Of a stretch of 64,000 bases of DNA, positions 27,091 through 36,297 are shown piece after piece (position 1 is the first letter of the stretch; each line of letters opens with the position of its first letter). Source of the stretch: Shewanella benthica (GTDB lineage Bacteria > Pseudomonadota > Gammaproteobacteria > Enterobacterales > Shewanellaceae). The notes beneath the pieces were generated by a model. That model did not search any database, had not been told where the DNA came from, and saw only the letters and a list, made by a program, of their open reading frames with translations. The stretch is taken from the NCBI GenBank assembly GCA_023284085.1, contig JAKVHY010000029.1, positions 1 through 64,000 of the forward strand. The letters are read 5' to 3'. A program made the position numbers and the translations under genes.

Positions 27091-27708
27091 TTATTCTTTG
27101 CCTTCATCAGCAAAATGATATTCGGACATCAGATGACCAAGTTCCGTTGACTTGGTCTTTAAGTAAGCCTCGTTATAGCGATTTTTGCCCACTTGTAGCG
27201 GAATACGCTCGACGACCTCTATGCCTAACTCTTTCATCGCTTTTACTTTGCGAGGATTGTTAGTCATTAATCTGACTTTCTGGACGCCAATCTTCTCCAT
27301 CATGGGCAAGATCATATCGTACTTACGCATATCGGCGGCGAAACCCAGTTTTTCATTGGCTTCGACGGTATTGGCACCCTGATCTTGCAGCTCATAAGCT
27401 CTGATCTTATTGAGCAGGCCTATGCCACGCCCCTCTTGACGAAGGTAAAGGAGAAAACCTTTACCCGCATCGGCAATATTTTGCATCGCAGTCTGCAGCT
27501 GAAAGCCACAATCACAGCGTAGACTGAATAGAGCATCACCCGTTAAGCATTCTGAATGAATACGTCCAAGGATCGGGCTCTGGCTGTCCAGTTCGCCCAA
27601 TGTCAGCGCAACATGCTCTTTTCCAGTCTCTGTATCTTCAAAACCATGCATAGCAAATACGCCCCAAGGCGTCGGGAGTTTTGAAGAAGCGATATACTTG
27701 ATCGACAT
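27091..27708 (-). CDS. ribA: GTP cyclohydrolase II
   Basis: 205 residues. It shows the zinc Cys set ECLTGDALFSLRCDCG, the YLRQEGRGIGLLNKIRAYEL segment and the LMTNNPRKVKAMKELGI region of RibA. It opens GTP to 2,5-diamino-6-ribosylamino-pyrimidinone phosphate, the first step of riboflavin synthesis. It stands alone and is not fused to RibB. I saw no FMN riboswitch signature in the 27709-28006 leader. Confidence 0.96.
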   Translation of the reverse strand: MSIKYIASSKLPTPWGVFAMHGFEDTETGKEHVALTLGELDSQSPILGRIHSECLTGDALFSLRCDCGFQLQTAMQNIADAGKGFLLYLRQEGRGIGLLNKIRAYELQDQGANTVEANEKLGFAADMRKYDMILPMMEKIGVQKVRLMTNNPRKVKAMKELGIEVVERIPLQVGKNRYNEAYLKTKSTELGHLMSEYHFADEGKE

Positions 27709-28006
27709 GAAATAACCTTAAAGACTCTCTTTCCCTGAGATGACTATTATCAGAAAAACAACGAGAATGACCTGTGTCTAAAAACGACGGTTTTATAACC
27801 CTACCCTTCCACTCTATCGAGCAGTGAAGGGAGGAATATTATCTGGTTTTACCAGTAAGTGAAATACCCTAGCATTTTAATCGGCTATTGATTCACCTAA
27901 TACTAGCATTCTCCCTACGTAGTGAAGAATGATACGCCTGACGACGATAGAAAAACATGATATCGCTCACTAAAGAATAACCGTCTAACCGGAATAAATT
28001 CGATAG

Positions 28007-28363
28007 TTAAAATTCTTTTGGTGCGAAGCCTGTCACAACCTTGATACCCATTTCGCGACCGAGTGCAGTCATAGGATGAACCACGACCAAGCCTCTGACA
28101 GATTTCTTCAGTTTACCCATGTCAGCCTGCTCTGCTTTTGTCAGGGGACGCTTAAATTTCAAGCTAACGACCGAGCCACCTTCCTTACTCAACTCGCGGG
28201 TCTGTTGAGTCTTAGCGCTGGCGATACGCTTATTCACTGCGTTTATTTCCTGTCTAAATTGCAACATGATGCCTTTATCTCCGCGCTTTTCTGCTGCGGC
28301 TAATTTACGACGGAACTGTTCTAGCTTGTCGTTAAGTCCATGAAGCTCTTCTTTTAAATTCAT
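28007..28363 (-). CDS. yibL: YibL family ribosome-associated protein
   Basis: 118 residues. The C-terminal half contains KAEQADMGKLKKSVRGLVVV followed by HPMTALGREMG, nearly identical to E. coli YibL; the N-terminal half is a charged coiled coil (LNDKLEQFRRKLAAAEKRGD). YibL has been found with ribosomes, but its role is not known. Monocistronic. Confidence 0.92.
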   Translation of the reverse strand: MNLKEELHGLNDKLEQFRRKLAAAEKRGDKGIMLQFRQEINAVNKRIASAKTQQTRELSKEGGSVVSLKFKRPLTKAEQADMGKLKKSVRGLVVVHPMTALGREMGIKVVTGFAPKEF

Positions 28364-28394
28364 GCTCGTGCCTTAAAAATATTCTGTAAAATGC

Positions 28395-28424
28395 AAAAAC
28401 AGCCTCAATGCGCGGCTGTTTTTT
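28395..28424 (-). terminator. Terminator after nrdG
   Basis: On the minus strand AACAGCC and GGCTGTT pair around a loop of about nine bases and are followed by T5, some 55 bases past the nrdG stop. Confidence 0.85.
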
Positions 28425-28477
28425 AAAATGATTTGGAACCTATGGCCGCCATTATAACAGTAACTGAATGAATACAG

Positions 28478-28951
28478 TTATCGCTTTTCTGCCAGATTGT
28501 AAATTACCTGATTGCTGCTACCACGAAAAACCAGGCTGACATCTGCATTTTCCTGCTCAAACTTGCCATCCACCAAGACATCGACATAATCTAGCACCCT
28601 CTTTTGCTCAGCGGATAAGTCATCTAACTTGTATCCGGTCCACAACCAAATATCTTTATCTGGACACTCATTTTTAACTCTTTGAACTAGGGCGAGTATC
28701 TCAGAGATGTTCTCAGGATAGAGAGGGTCGCCACCTGAGAGTGATAAGCCTCTGCGCTTAATTCGACTATCTTTAAGATCGTTAATGACTCGCTGCTGCA
28801 TCTGTAAATCAAATCGATGACCATGATCTGGATTCCATGTACTTTGATTATAGCAGCCACGGCATTGATGCTCACAGCCGGAGACAAATAGCGTCGCCCT
28901 CGTTCCCGGTCCATTGATAACATCTACAGGAAAATATTGATGGTAGTTCAT
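28478..28951 (-). CDS. nrdG: Anaerobic ribonucleotide reductase activating protein NrdG
   Basis: 157 residues. The radical-SAM Cys triad C-x3-C-x2-C is in VSGCEHQCRGCYNQSTW, with the GGDPL SAM-binding motif at LSLSGGDPLYPENI. It uses S-adenosylmethionine and a [4Fe-4S] cluster to make the glycyl radical of NrdD. It is the second gene after nrdD, 108 bases downstream, presumably the same transcript. Confidence 0.96.
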   Translation of the reverse strand: MNYHQYFPVDVINGPGTRATLFVSGCEHQCRGCYNQSTWNPDHGHRFDLQMQQRVINDLKDSRIKRRGLSLSGGDPLYPENISEILALVQRVKNECPDKDIWLWTGYKLDDLSAEQKRVLDYVDVLVDGKFEQENADVSLVFRGSSNQVIYNLAEKR

Positions 28952-29059
28952 AGTACAATTCCAACCTATCGATTTAATAATGTCCCGAGTAAATAGAGAA
29001 GGCGCTACTGACTCAGTAACGCCTTGGTTTTTGCTGCATTAATATACAAAGTAGATTGA

Positions 29060-31177
29060 TTAAAGGTGCTTAACCCGGCGCTTCACTTCTTCTTGCTTGC
29101 CAAAGTTAAAGGGCCTCGCATCGGGACTGCCTAAGTAACCACAGACTCTACGGGTCACAGAGACCCGACTCGGCTCATGATTACCACACTTAGGGCAGGT
29201 GAACCCCTTGCTGGTACATTCAAACTCGCCGGTAAAGCCACAGTCATAACACTCATCGATGGGCGTATTGGTGCCATAATATGGCACTCGGCTATAGCTG
29301 TAATCCCACACATCTTCCAATGCCTCGAGATTGTTCTGCATATTGGGATACTCGCCGTAGCAGATGAAGCCGCCATTGGTTAATGCTGGATATGGCTGTT
29401 CAAAATCCAACTTGTCGTATGGATTAACCTGCTTTTCAACATCGAGATGGAAGCTATTGGTGTAATAGCCTTTCTTCGTCACCCCTTCGACCACGCCAAA
29501 GACCTGAGTGTCGAGCTTACAGAAACGGCTGCAGAGGTTTTCACTCGGTGTACTGTAGAGACTGAAGGCATAGCTGGTCTCCTCTCGCCACTTGTTAGTC
29601 GCCGCTTTCATATATTCGATGACTTCGATGGCTTTTTGACGCAAGGTTTCGCAATCATACACATGCTTATCTGTGCCGTAGAGGGCATTGATCGTTTCAT
29701 GTAAGCCGATATAGCCTAGAGAAATGGAGGCGCGACCATTTTTGAAGATACTTGAGATATCATCATCGGCTCTGAGCCTTACTCCACATGCCCCTTCCAT
29801 ATACAGGATTGGCGCCACACGCGCTTTCACGCCTTCTAAACGCTCAATTCTGGTATCCAGAGCCTTACGGGCAATGGCGAGACGCAGATCTAAGATACGA
29901 TAAAATTCCGCTTCATCGCCCTTGGCTTCCAGCGCAATCCTTGGCAAGTTCAGACTCACCACACCTAAGTTATTACGACCTTCATGGATCAGCTCACCAT
30001 CTTCTTCATAGGTCCCAAGGAAGCTACGGCACCCCATAGGGGTCTTGAAGGAGCCGGTGACTTTTACTACTTGCTCATAGTTGAGAATATCCGGATACAT
30101 GCGAGTCGAGGCACATTTAAGCGCAAGTTGCTTGATATCATAGTTACAATCACCCACCTTGTGATTGATGCCGTCACGAATGGCAAAGACTAGCTTAGGG
30201 AATACTGGCGTCTTACGCTTTTTACCCAGACCCGCAATACGAATCTCCAGCATAGATGACTGAATGAGGCGTGATTCCCAGGAGGTGCCTAAACCGAAAC
30301 CTAAGGTGACAAAGGGTGTCTGTCCATTGGCCGTATGTAAGGTATTGACCTCATACTCCAGAGACTGGAACGCATCATGGCACTCTTTTTTAGTCTGCGC
30401 GGTAGCAAAGGCTTTCGCATCTGTGATCCCCCAGTCCAACGCCAGCTGATACTGCTTGTCGTAACTCTTAGCGACGAAGGGAGCCAAGACTTCATCGATA
30501 CGATTAATCGTGGTTCCACCATAGATATGACTGGCTACCTGGGCGATGATCTGCGCCGTCACGGCCGTCGCCGTAGAGATAGACTTAGGCGTCTCAATCT
30601 CGGCGTTACCCATCTTGAAGCCATTAGTCAACATGCCACTGAGATCGATCAGCATGCAGTTAAACATGGGGAAGAAAGGCGCATAATCGAGATCGTGATA
30701 ATGGATCTCACCGGACTCATGAGCGGCAACCACATCTTTGGGTAAAATATGTCGGGTAGCATAATGTTTAGCCACGATACCGGCTAATAAGTCGCGCTGA
30801 GTCGGGATCACTTTAGCGTCTTTATTGGCATTTTCATTCAGCAGATCTGCATTGGTCTGATCGACTAAACCGCGGATTTCTTGGTTCAATCTACTGCTTG
30901 TTTCACGGTGCAGGTCTCTATCATGACGATACTCGATATAGACGCGAGCGAGGGACTTATAAGGACCTTCCATCAAGTGATTTTCGACCAAATCTTGTAG
31001 CTCGTGAATATCTATCTCAGTATGCTCAGCCACACATTTAGCGACAGAGGCCGCAACACTCACGGCGTAACTCTTATCTTCAATACCTGCCGAGTTCGCT
31101 GCAGCCACTACAGCGTCTCTAATCCTTGTTTCGTCAAAAGGCGTGCGGTAACCATCCCGCTTAATAACTACTGGCAT
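29060..31177 (-). CDS. nrdD: Anaerobic ribonucleoside-triphosphate reductase NrdD
   Basis: 705 residues. An N-terminal ATP-cone (PVVIKRDGYRTPFDETRIRD) precedes the catalytic barrel. Near the end there is a zinc site of two CxxC pairs (ECYDCG, TCPKCG), then the glycyl-radical segment RRVCGYLG. It reduces NTPs to dNTPs when oxygen is absent, after activation by NrdG. The promoter region carries two NrdR boxes and an FNR-type site. Confidence 0.97.
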   Translation of the reverse strand: MPVVIKRDGYRTPFDETRIRDAVVAAANSAGIEDKSYAVSVAASVAKCVAEHTEIDIHELQDLVENHLMEGPYKSLARVYIEYRHDRDLHRETSSRLNQEIRGLVDQTNADLLNENANKDAKVIPTQRDLLAGIVAKHYATRHILPKDVVAAHESGEIHYHDLDYAPFFPMFNCMLIDLSGMLTNGFKMGNAEIETPKSISTATAVTAQIIAQVASHIYGGTTINRIDEVLAPFVAKSYDKQYQLALDWGITDAKAFATAQTKKECHDAFQSLEYEVNTLHTANGQTPFVTLGFGLGTSWESRLIQSSMLEIRIAGLGKKRKTPVFPKLVFAIRDGINHKVGDCNYDIKQLALKCASTRMYPDILNYEQVVKVTGSFKTPMGCRSFLGTYEEDGELIHEGRNNLGVVSLNLPRIALEAKGDEAEFYRILDLRLAIARKALDTRIERLEGVKARVAPILYMEGACGVRLRADDDISSIFKNGRASISLGYIGLHETINALYGTDKHVYDCETLRQKAIEVIEYMKAATNKWREETSYAFSLYSTPSENLCSRFCKLDTQVFGVVEGVTKKGYYTNSFHLDVEKQVNPYDKLDFEQPYPALTNGGFICYGEYPNMQNNLEALEDVWDYSYSRVPYYGTNTPIDECYDCGFTGEFECTSKGFTCPKCGNHEPSRVSVTRRVCGYLGSPDARPFNFGKQEEVKRRVKHL

Positions 31178-31210
31178 TGTTCAATCTCTCCTCAAGTGAC
31201 GTCTAATTTA

Positions 31211-31257
31211 ACACCATATGTAGTATTAAATTAACCATGCAACACAATATGCTGTGT
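31211..31257. promoter_or_regulatory. Paired NrdR boxes upstream of nrdD
   Basis: ACACCATATGTAGTAT (31211-31226) and ACACAATATGCTGTGT (31242-31257) match the NrdR pattern acaCwATATnTwGtgt. Their starts are 31 bp apart, three helical turns, which is the classic NrdR arrangement. The nearer box is about 33 bases before the nrdD start codon. Confidence 0.85.
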
Positions 31258-31285
31258 ATTAAGCTACAAAGTCATAGAAAGAACA

Positions 31286-31299
31286 TTGATCGAGATCAT
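31286..31299. promoter_or_regulatory. FNR-type (EtrA/Fnr) site upstream of nrdD
   Basis: TTGATCGAGATCAT matches TTGATnnnnATCAA in nine of ten positions, about 110 bases before nrdD. It is suited to anaerobic activation. The remainder of the 31178-31482 gap holds nothing recognised. Confidence 0.65.
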
Positions 31300-31482
31300 G
31301 ATTTTAAGGATAGGTTTTAACGAGAAATTATTCCTGCCAACAAGACCACTTATTGATAAGAGTGGCCTTGACCTTAGGAATGAAGCAAGCTAGATGGACT
31401 GGCAGATATAACAAATGAGAAAAGCGAAACAGAAGTATTCGAATAAGTGGATGAAACAGCAGAAACTTACCTTGTAAGAGGA

Positions 31483-32229
31483 TTAAAACCTGCCGAGACT
31501 CAGGTAGCTATTTACCATGCCAACCGCTTGTTGATTTTCCCCCATAGAGGACGCCAATTGCATCATAGATTTAAGCCCCTGCCACTGCTCACGATCGCTC
31601 GATGACATCTGGGTATCACTCTTAAGATAAATATTCAATTGCGCCGATACCCGGGTCGCTTGCTGACCCACCTCTTTACTCTGAGCATTATCCATCTGAT
31701 TAAGCACGCTCTCGGCATCATCGAGCAGGCTGATCAAGACACCTGTCATGCCTTGGGTATCGCCACTCGCGGTTAACTCTTCACGCTTATCTTGAATAAA
31801 TGCCTTAAAATCATCGGGCTGACCTTGAACTTCTAGCAACTCAAAGCCCCCTTCTGACAGACGGTTCAGCTGGGTATCTGACAAGATCCCATCTTGATGC
31901 AAGCGCTGGATAAGTTTTGGCAGGTCGGCAACAGAAAAGTCACCCGTAGAAAAGAAGTCTTTTGCCATGGCTTCAATTTTTTGTGCCCTGGCCGCCCTAG
32001 GCGACAGTGACACCGACTCATCTTTAATCCCATCCCTATTGAGTCCGGTCGCCGTCTCTTTCGATTGACTCAGGCTGACCTTATCACTGCTCGAACCGGC
32101 TTCAGTCTGATGACTGTTAACACCATAACTGTCGGCCAGACTGTTACTCTTGGCCCCACCGGCATTAGCGTTGCCTGCGGCGATAGTCCCTGAGTTAATT
32201 TGGCTGCCAAGGTTAGTGATTGGATTCAT
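31483..32229 (-). CDS. Uncharacterised hydrophilic protein
   Basis: 248 residues from the ATG at 32229 (a TTG two codons upstream is possible). The first 75 residues are Ser/Asn/Gly-rich and look disordered, with a KVSLSQ...VSLSPRAAR pattern seen in FlgM-like and other exported flagellar proteins. The rest is helical: KIEAMAKDFFSTGDFSVADL then PKLIQRLHQDGILSDTQLNR. No signal peptide or membrane segment is seen. The family is not recognised; a secretion or flagellar link is only a guess from the N-terminus. Confidence 0.65.
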   Translation of the reverse strand: MNPITNLGSQINSGTIAAGNANAGGAKSNSLADSYGVNSHQTEAGSSSDKVSLSQSKETATGLNRDGIKDESVSLSPRAARAQKIEAMAKDFFSTGDFSVADLPKLIQRLHQDGILSDTQLNRLSEGGFELLEVQGQPDDFKAFIQDKREELTASGDTQGMTGVLISLLDDAESVLNQMDNAQSKEVGQQATRVSAQLNIYLKSDTQMSSSDREQWQGLKSMMQLASSMGENQQAVGMVNSYLSLGRF

Positions 32230-32344
32230 TGTCAAAATACCGACATAAAAAGAGATATGCAGCTATTAAGCAGGAAACATGCCGTAATATAGATTAAATG
32301 ACGAATAATGAAGAGAAAACCATAAACATGCTGACTCTATCTCA

Positions 32345-32815
32345 TTATTTCCTATTTAAGTCTTGGGTCAAGGTCATGCACATCTTCCTCAGAGACTCAA
32401 TTTCAGGCTCAGAGAGGGTGACTTTATCGAGCAAGACTTGCTTGAGTGCTAATGCCTCTTGTTTCAGCGCGAGCCCCTCAGGAGTGGTTCTGATGACCTT
32501 CTTGCGCTCATCTTCGGCATCGATGGCACGATTCAATAAGTCTTTGGTTTCTAACCGCTTGACTATAGGAGTCAAGCTGCCTAAATCCAGACGCGTCGCC
32601 TGAGACAGTTGAGTCAAACTGACGCCATCATTTAACCAGAGCGCCTGCATCACCAGATATTGTGGATAGGTTAAGCCACACTCATCCAGCAAGGGGCGAT
32701 AGGCACGCACCAGGGCATTACCTGCGGTATACAGGGCAAAACAGACGTTGTCCGACAAACAACTGCTTGCTTGTGTATCGTCTGCGTTCGTTTTTGAATG
32801 AAGATTATCGGTCAC
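32345..32815 (-). CDS. MarR-family transcriptional regulator
   Basis: 156 residues. The winged helix is seen in YPQYLVMQALWLNDGVSLTQ, LSQATRLDLGSLTPIVKRLE and the wing DAEDERKKVIRTTPEG. Two Cys in the N-terminal part (CLSDNVCF) invite comparison with redox-sensing OhrR proteins. It is divergent from the curA-like reductase gene, its likely target, with repeated GCGC palindromes between the two. Confidence 0.92.
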   Translation of the reverse strand: MTDNLHSKTNADDTQASSCLSDNVCFALYTAGNALVRAYRPLLDECGLTYPQYLVMQALWLNDGVSLTQLSQATRLDLGSLTPIVKRLETKDLLNRAIDAEDERKKVIRTTPEGLALKQEALALKQVLLDKVTLSEPEIESLRKMCMTLTQDLNRK

Positions 32816-32927
32816 TATTCATACCTTAGGCGTTATGCAGCATTTTGCTTGATTAAGTTTACAAGATAGCTGGCAGCCAATATACCCGCATCTACACTCT
32901 ATTAACTTAACGAGTCTACATATTTAA

Positions 32928-32999
32928 TTTGCGCGCAAACTAGTTGCGCGATAAAAAGTTTAGGTGTAGAGTTTACCACAATTACTTAGTGCGCAAAGC
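32928..32999. promoter_or_regulatory. Repeated GCGC palindromes between marR and curA
   Basis: TTTGCGCGCAAA (32928-32939) is a perfect palindrome. Related pieces follow as AGTTGCGCGATAA shortly after and GTGCGCAAAG near 32986-32995. Clustering in the divergent promoter suggests MarR operators; the assignment is inference. Confidence 0.45.
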
Positions 33000-33010
33000 A
33001 AAGAGGTTTT

Positions 33011-34009
33011 ATGAACGCCAACCAGATCCTACTAAACTCTCGCCCAGAGGGGTTGCCTACAGCAGATAATTTCAAACAGACATCTGTGGAATTACCGACT
33101 ATCACGAGCGGTGAGTTCCTGGTTAAAAACCTATGGATGTCGGTAGACCCTTATATGCGTGGTCGCATGATAGACAGAGAGAGCTATATTGCACCATTTC
33201 AGATAGGCCAGGTACTCGAAGGCGGCTCGATAGGCGAAGTGATTGAGTCCAATAATCCCGAGTTCCCAATCGGCAGCAGAGTCAGTGCCATGCACGGCTG
33301 GCGTAGTCACTATGTCACCGATGGCAGCGATCATACTCGACTGCCAAATACCCCAATGAGTGAATCTCACTTCCTCGGTGTCTTGGGTATGCCCGGCATG
33401 ACCGCATGGACAGGTTTGACCCGAATCGCCGCCTTAAAAGAGGGAGACACACTATTTGTTTCTGGTGCAGCGGGTGCAGTAGGCAGCGTTGTGTGCCAGC
33501 TCGGTAAATTAATGGGGGCCAAGGTGGTGGCTTCCGTTGGTAGCGACGAGAAGGCCGCTCATCTGCGCGACTTAGGCGTCGATGCGGTGATTAATTACAA
33601 GACGACAAAGGATCTCAGCGCAGCACTGAAACAGGCCGCCCCCCAAGGCATAGATGTCTATTTTGAAAATGTCGGTGGTGAGCATCTCACCGCCGCACTG
33701 AACAACATGAATGACCACGGCAGAATCGCGGTGTGCGGCATGATCTCTCAATACAATGATACAGCGCCGACTCCAGGCCCGAATAACTTGGGCATGATCA
33801 TCATCAAGAAGCTTAAAATTGAAGGCTTCATCGTGTTCGAACACTGGGATCATTATCCTGAATTTGCCAAACAGATGGGTCAATGGTTAGCGACGGGTGC
33901 CGTCAAGGCCGAACAGACAATCTACCAAGGACTCGAGCAGGCACCGGCTGCCTTCATCGGCTTATTCGAAGGTAAGAACCGCGGCAAGATGTTGGTCAAA
34001 CTCGACTAG
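33011..34009 (+). CDS. curA: NADPH-dependent 2-alkenal/curcumin reductase-type MDR protein
   Basis: 332 residues. It belongs to the zinc-free leukotriene B4 dehydrogenase/CurA (YncB) group: NLWMSVDPYMRGRM, LGMPGMTAWTGL, NADPH loop SGAAGAVGSVVCQLGKLMGA and YFENVGGEHL. These enzymes reduce the double bond of alpha,beta-unsaturated carbonyls. A good AGAGG ribosome binding site precedes the ATG. Probably controlled by the divergent MarR protein. Confidence 0.88.
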   Translation: MNANQILLNSRPEGLPTADNFKQTSVELPTITSGEFLVKNLWMSVDPYMRGRMIDRESYIAPFQIGQVLEGGSIGEVIESNNPEFPIGSRVSAMHGWRSHYVTDGSDHTRLPNTPMSESHFLGVLGMPGMTAWTGLTRIAALKEGDTLFVSGAAGAVGSVVCQLGKLMGAKVVASVGSDEKAAHLRDLGVDAVINYKTTKDLSAALKQAAPQGIDVYFENVGGEHLTAALNNMNDHGRIAVCGMISQYNDTAPTPGPNNLGMIIIKKLKIEGFIVFEHWDHYPEFAKQMGQWLATGAVKAEQTIYQGLEQAPAAFIGLFEGKNRGKMLVKLD

Positions 34010-34046
34010 TACTATTGCGCTTAATTTTGAGGAAGCTAGAAATGTT

Positions 34047-34070
34047 AAAGGGCCCGAATAGGCCCTTTTT
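34047..34070 (+). terminator. Terminator after curA
   Basis: AAAGGGCC and GGCCCTTT pair around a six-base loop, ending in a T run. Confidence 0.88.
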
Positions 34071-34125
34071 GTATATGCCCAGCATATTAATGGTTTTCTC
34101 GTAGTACTGATGAGCAAGTACATAT

Positions 34126-35061
34126 TTAATACTTGCTTAGTACTGCTTCTATCTGATGTCTGGCATGTTTCACCGCCAATTCCCCCGCCGCTATCGCCTC
34201 TGCTGCACGATGAAATTCCATGGTGCCTATATCACCGAGATCTGGGATCAGGCAAATATCCGGTGGATCGCCCATGAGTCTGGCGCGTTTATGGCGCTGC
34301 TCGAGAATATCCATAGATTGTGACATCACCGCCAACATGCCAGGATCTGAGCGGCTGCTCTTGGTAAATTTTTCGCTAAGGTGGCTGACATATTCCCGGC
34401 CACGAGCAAGCAGATCCATAAAGCCGGTATCTTGATGCTCCTGTGCTTTGACACTCTCCTCAAGTGATGGCTTATTACATGTCATGTCCACAGGCAGGAC
34501 CTGCATACGGCCACGACGCTGACCATTCAGATCGACCGCGATGACCACATCGACGCCCATGGCTCTGCTGACGGATACGGGAACCGGGTTGACCACGGCG
34601 CCATCCACCAGCCAACGTTCACCTACTTTAACCGGCGGCAATATGCCAGGCATGGAGCAGGAAGCGCGAATGGCATGACGAAGATCTCCCTCCCTAAACC
34701 AGATCTCCTGGCCCGAGTAGAGATCGGTAGCAACGGCAATCATGGGCTTATTGAGATCTTCTATCTGTAGATCGCCGATGCGACTCTGAATCACATCGAA
34801 GACCTTATCGCCTCCAATAAGTCCGCCTTTGCGCCAACTCAGATCCATCAGGCCTAAGACGTCCCAGCTGGAGAAGCTTCTCACCCAATGTTCGAGTTCA
34901 TCTAGCTGGTCATTGGCATAAGCGGCACCGACAAGCGAGCCGATAGAGCAGCCCGACACTTTATCTGGATAGATCCCCATCTCGGCGAGTCCATTGAGCA
35001 CGCCAATATGAGCCCAGCCCTTGGCAGCTCCACTGCCCAGTGCGATTCCAACTGTTGCCAT
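34126..35061 (-). CDS. rssA: Patatin-like phospholipase, RssA type
   Basis: 311 residues. The oxyanion loop is GSGAAKGWAH, the nucleophile Ser sits in GCSIGS (GxSxG) and the catalytic Asp in VDGAVVNPVPV. Size and sequence resemble E. coli RssA. The protein is expected in the cytoplasm or at the inner membrane, with phospholipid or lysolipid substrates. The symbol is by similarity only. Confidence 0.85.
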   Translation of the reverse strand: MATVGIALGSGAAKGWAHIGVLNGLAEMGIYPDKVSGCSIGSLVGAAYANDQLDELEHWVRSFSSWDVLGLMDLSWRKGGLIGGDKVFDVIQSRIGDLQIEDLNKPMIAVATDLYSGQEIWFREGDLRHAIRASCSMPGILPPVKVGERWLVDGAVVNPVPVSVSRAMGVDVVIAVDLNGQRRGRMQVLPVDMTCNKPSLEESVKAQEHQDTGFMDLLARGREYVSHLSEKFTKSSRSDPGMLAVMSQSMDILEQRHKRARLMGDPPDICLIPDLGDIGTMEFHRAAEAIAAGELAVKHARHQIEAVLSKY

Positions 35062-35104
35062 TCATTCTCTCCAAAGCAATTTTTCTAGATGTAAAAATCT
35101 GATG

Positions 35105-35132
35105 TAAAAAAGCCGATGCATCAACATCGGCT
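35105..35132 (-). terminator. Terminator after the OmpA-family gene
   Basis: On the minus strand AGCCGATG and CATCGGCT pair around six bases, followed by T5. Confidence 0.85.
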
Positions 35133-35199
35133 AATATTACACACTAAACGAGCTTATCCAAAATAAGATAAACCAGCATGAAGAATAATTAACACGCTA

Positions 35200-36297
35200 T
35201 CATAAAGTAGGTTCAACAGAGTCCTGGCTCACTGTTATCTCAGGGATAGTGATATATACCCGGCGGTTATTGGCTCTGTGCACTTCGGTAATATTATCGA
35301 CCTCGGGATGGGTCTCGCCTAAGGCCTCTATGCTAATCTGCGTGTCGCTCACCCCTAACTCTTTGAGGTAACCGGCGACGGACTCGGCACGCCGTTTTGA
35401 TAGCTTAAGGTTGTAGTCTGAAGCGCCAACGGCATCGGTGTAACCTTGAAGCACCACAGACGAACTTGGGTATCGATTCAAATGCTCGGCGACTTCAACC
35501 AAGATATGCGTCTGCAAAGGCACTTGACTATCGAAATCAAAATGTACTGCCTGAGTCACTGCGGCGATAATAATTGGGCTCGGTGCTATGACAACTTGCT
35601 CCACTGCAACTGGCGCAGGCTGAGTCACAGGTTGAGCCATAGGCTTAGTCTGACCGAAACGGTAGCTGAGCCCTAAACTGGTGAAGTGGATATTACTCCC
35701 CCCAAGCAGATCGCTGCCAACCGAGTCGAAATATTGATACTCGACACGCGCAACCCAAGACGGAGTGAGCTTATATTCCAAGCCTATGCCGATCATAGGG
35801 GACCAGCCATTGTCACTGTTATATGAAAATGGGCCTGTGTTGCTACCATCCCACCTTAACGTACCGGCTTTACCAAACAGATCCAGGTTTTCGGTGAGTG
35901 GCAGTTTGCCCTTCACTGCAAACTCCCAGCCTTTCATGGTGCCTATATACTCGTTAAGTAACCCAGTCTCAGGGTAAACTGCCGACGCTTGGCCGAAATC
36001 GTTGTAACCGGCCTCGACTCCCCAATTACGGTGAAATTGATAACCCGCGAACCCACCCCAGGCGGAATCGTTGCCATCGCAATCCACAGCTTGGGCTTCA
36101 CAAGCATTTTGATAATTAACCCAGCCGCCTTTGCCACCAAGATAGAAGAAACTGTCATCCTGTGCAGTTAAGGCCTCATTGGCCTTAACTTCGTTAGCTT
36201 GAGTCATGTCATCTGCCATGACAAAAAATGAACTGCTTGCCAGCAATGATAAGGTTGAAATTTGAACAAGCAAGGAAGTGCGCTTCAACGAATACAT
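35200..36297 (-). CDS. OmpA-family outer-membrane protein
   Basis: 365 residues. A signal peptide ends near SSFFVMA. An eight-stranded OmpA-type barrel covers about residues 50-215 (GGKGGWVNYQNAC, SWVARVEYQYFDSVG, LGLSYRFGQ). A Pro/Val/Gln linker leads to a C-terminal OmpA peptidoglycan-binding domain (VHFDFDSQVP, LQGYTDAVGASDYN, LSKRRAESVAGYL, ANNRRVYI). It tethers the outer membrane to peptidoglycan. Two Cys in the first barrel loop may form a disulfide. Confidence 0.93.
   Translation of the reverse strand: MYSLKRTSLLVQISTLSLLASSSFFVMADDMTQANEVKANEALTAQDDSFFYLGGKGGWVNYQNACEAQAVDCDGNDSAWGGFAGYQFHRNWGVEAGYNDFGQASAVYPETGLLNEYIGTMKGWEFAVKGKLPLTENLDLFGKAGTLRWDGSNTGPFSYNSDNGWSPMIGIGLEYKLTPSWVARVEYQYFDSVGSDLLGGSNIHFTSLGLSYRFGQTKPMAQPVTQPAPVAVEQVVIAPSPIIIAAVTQAVHFDFDSQVPLQTHILVEVAEHLNRYPSSSVVLQGYTDAVGASDYNLKLSKRRAESVAGYLKELGVSDTQISIEALGETHPEVDNITEVHRANNRRVYITIPEITVSQDSVEPTL

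Noticed and set aside
27709..28006. Possible FMN riboswitch before ribA
   Set aside because: None of the conserved RFN element blocks could be found on the minus strand.
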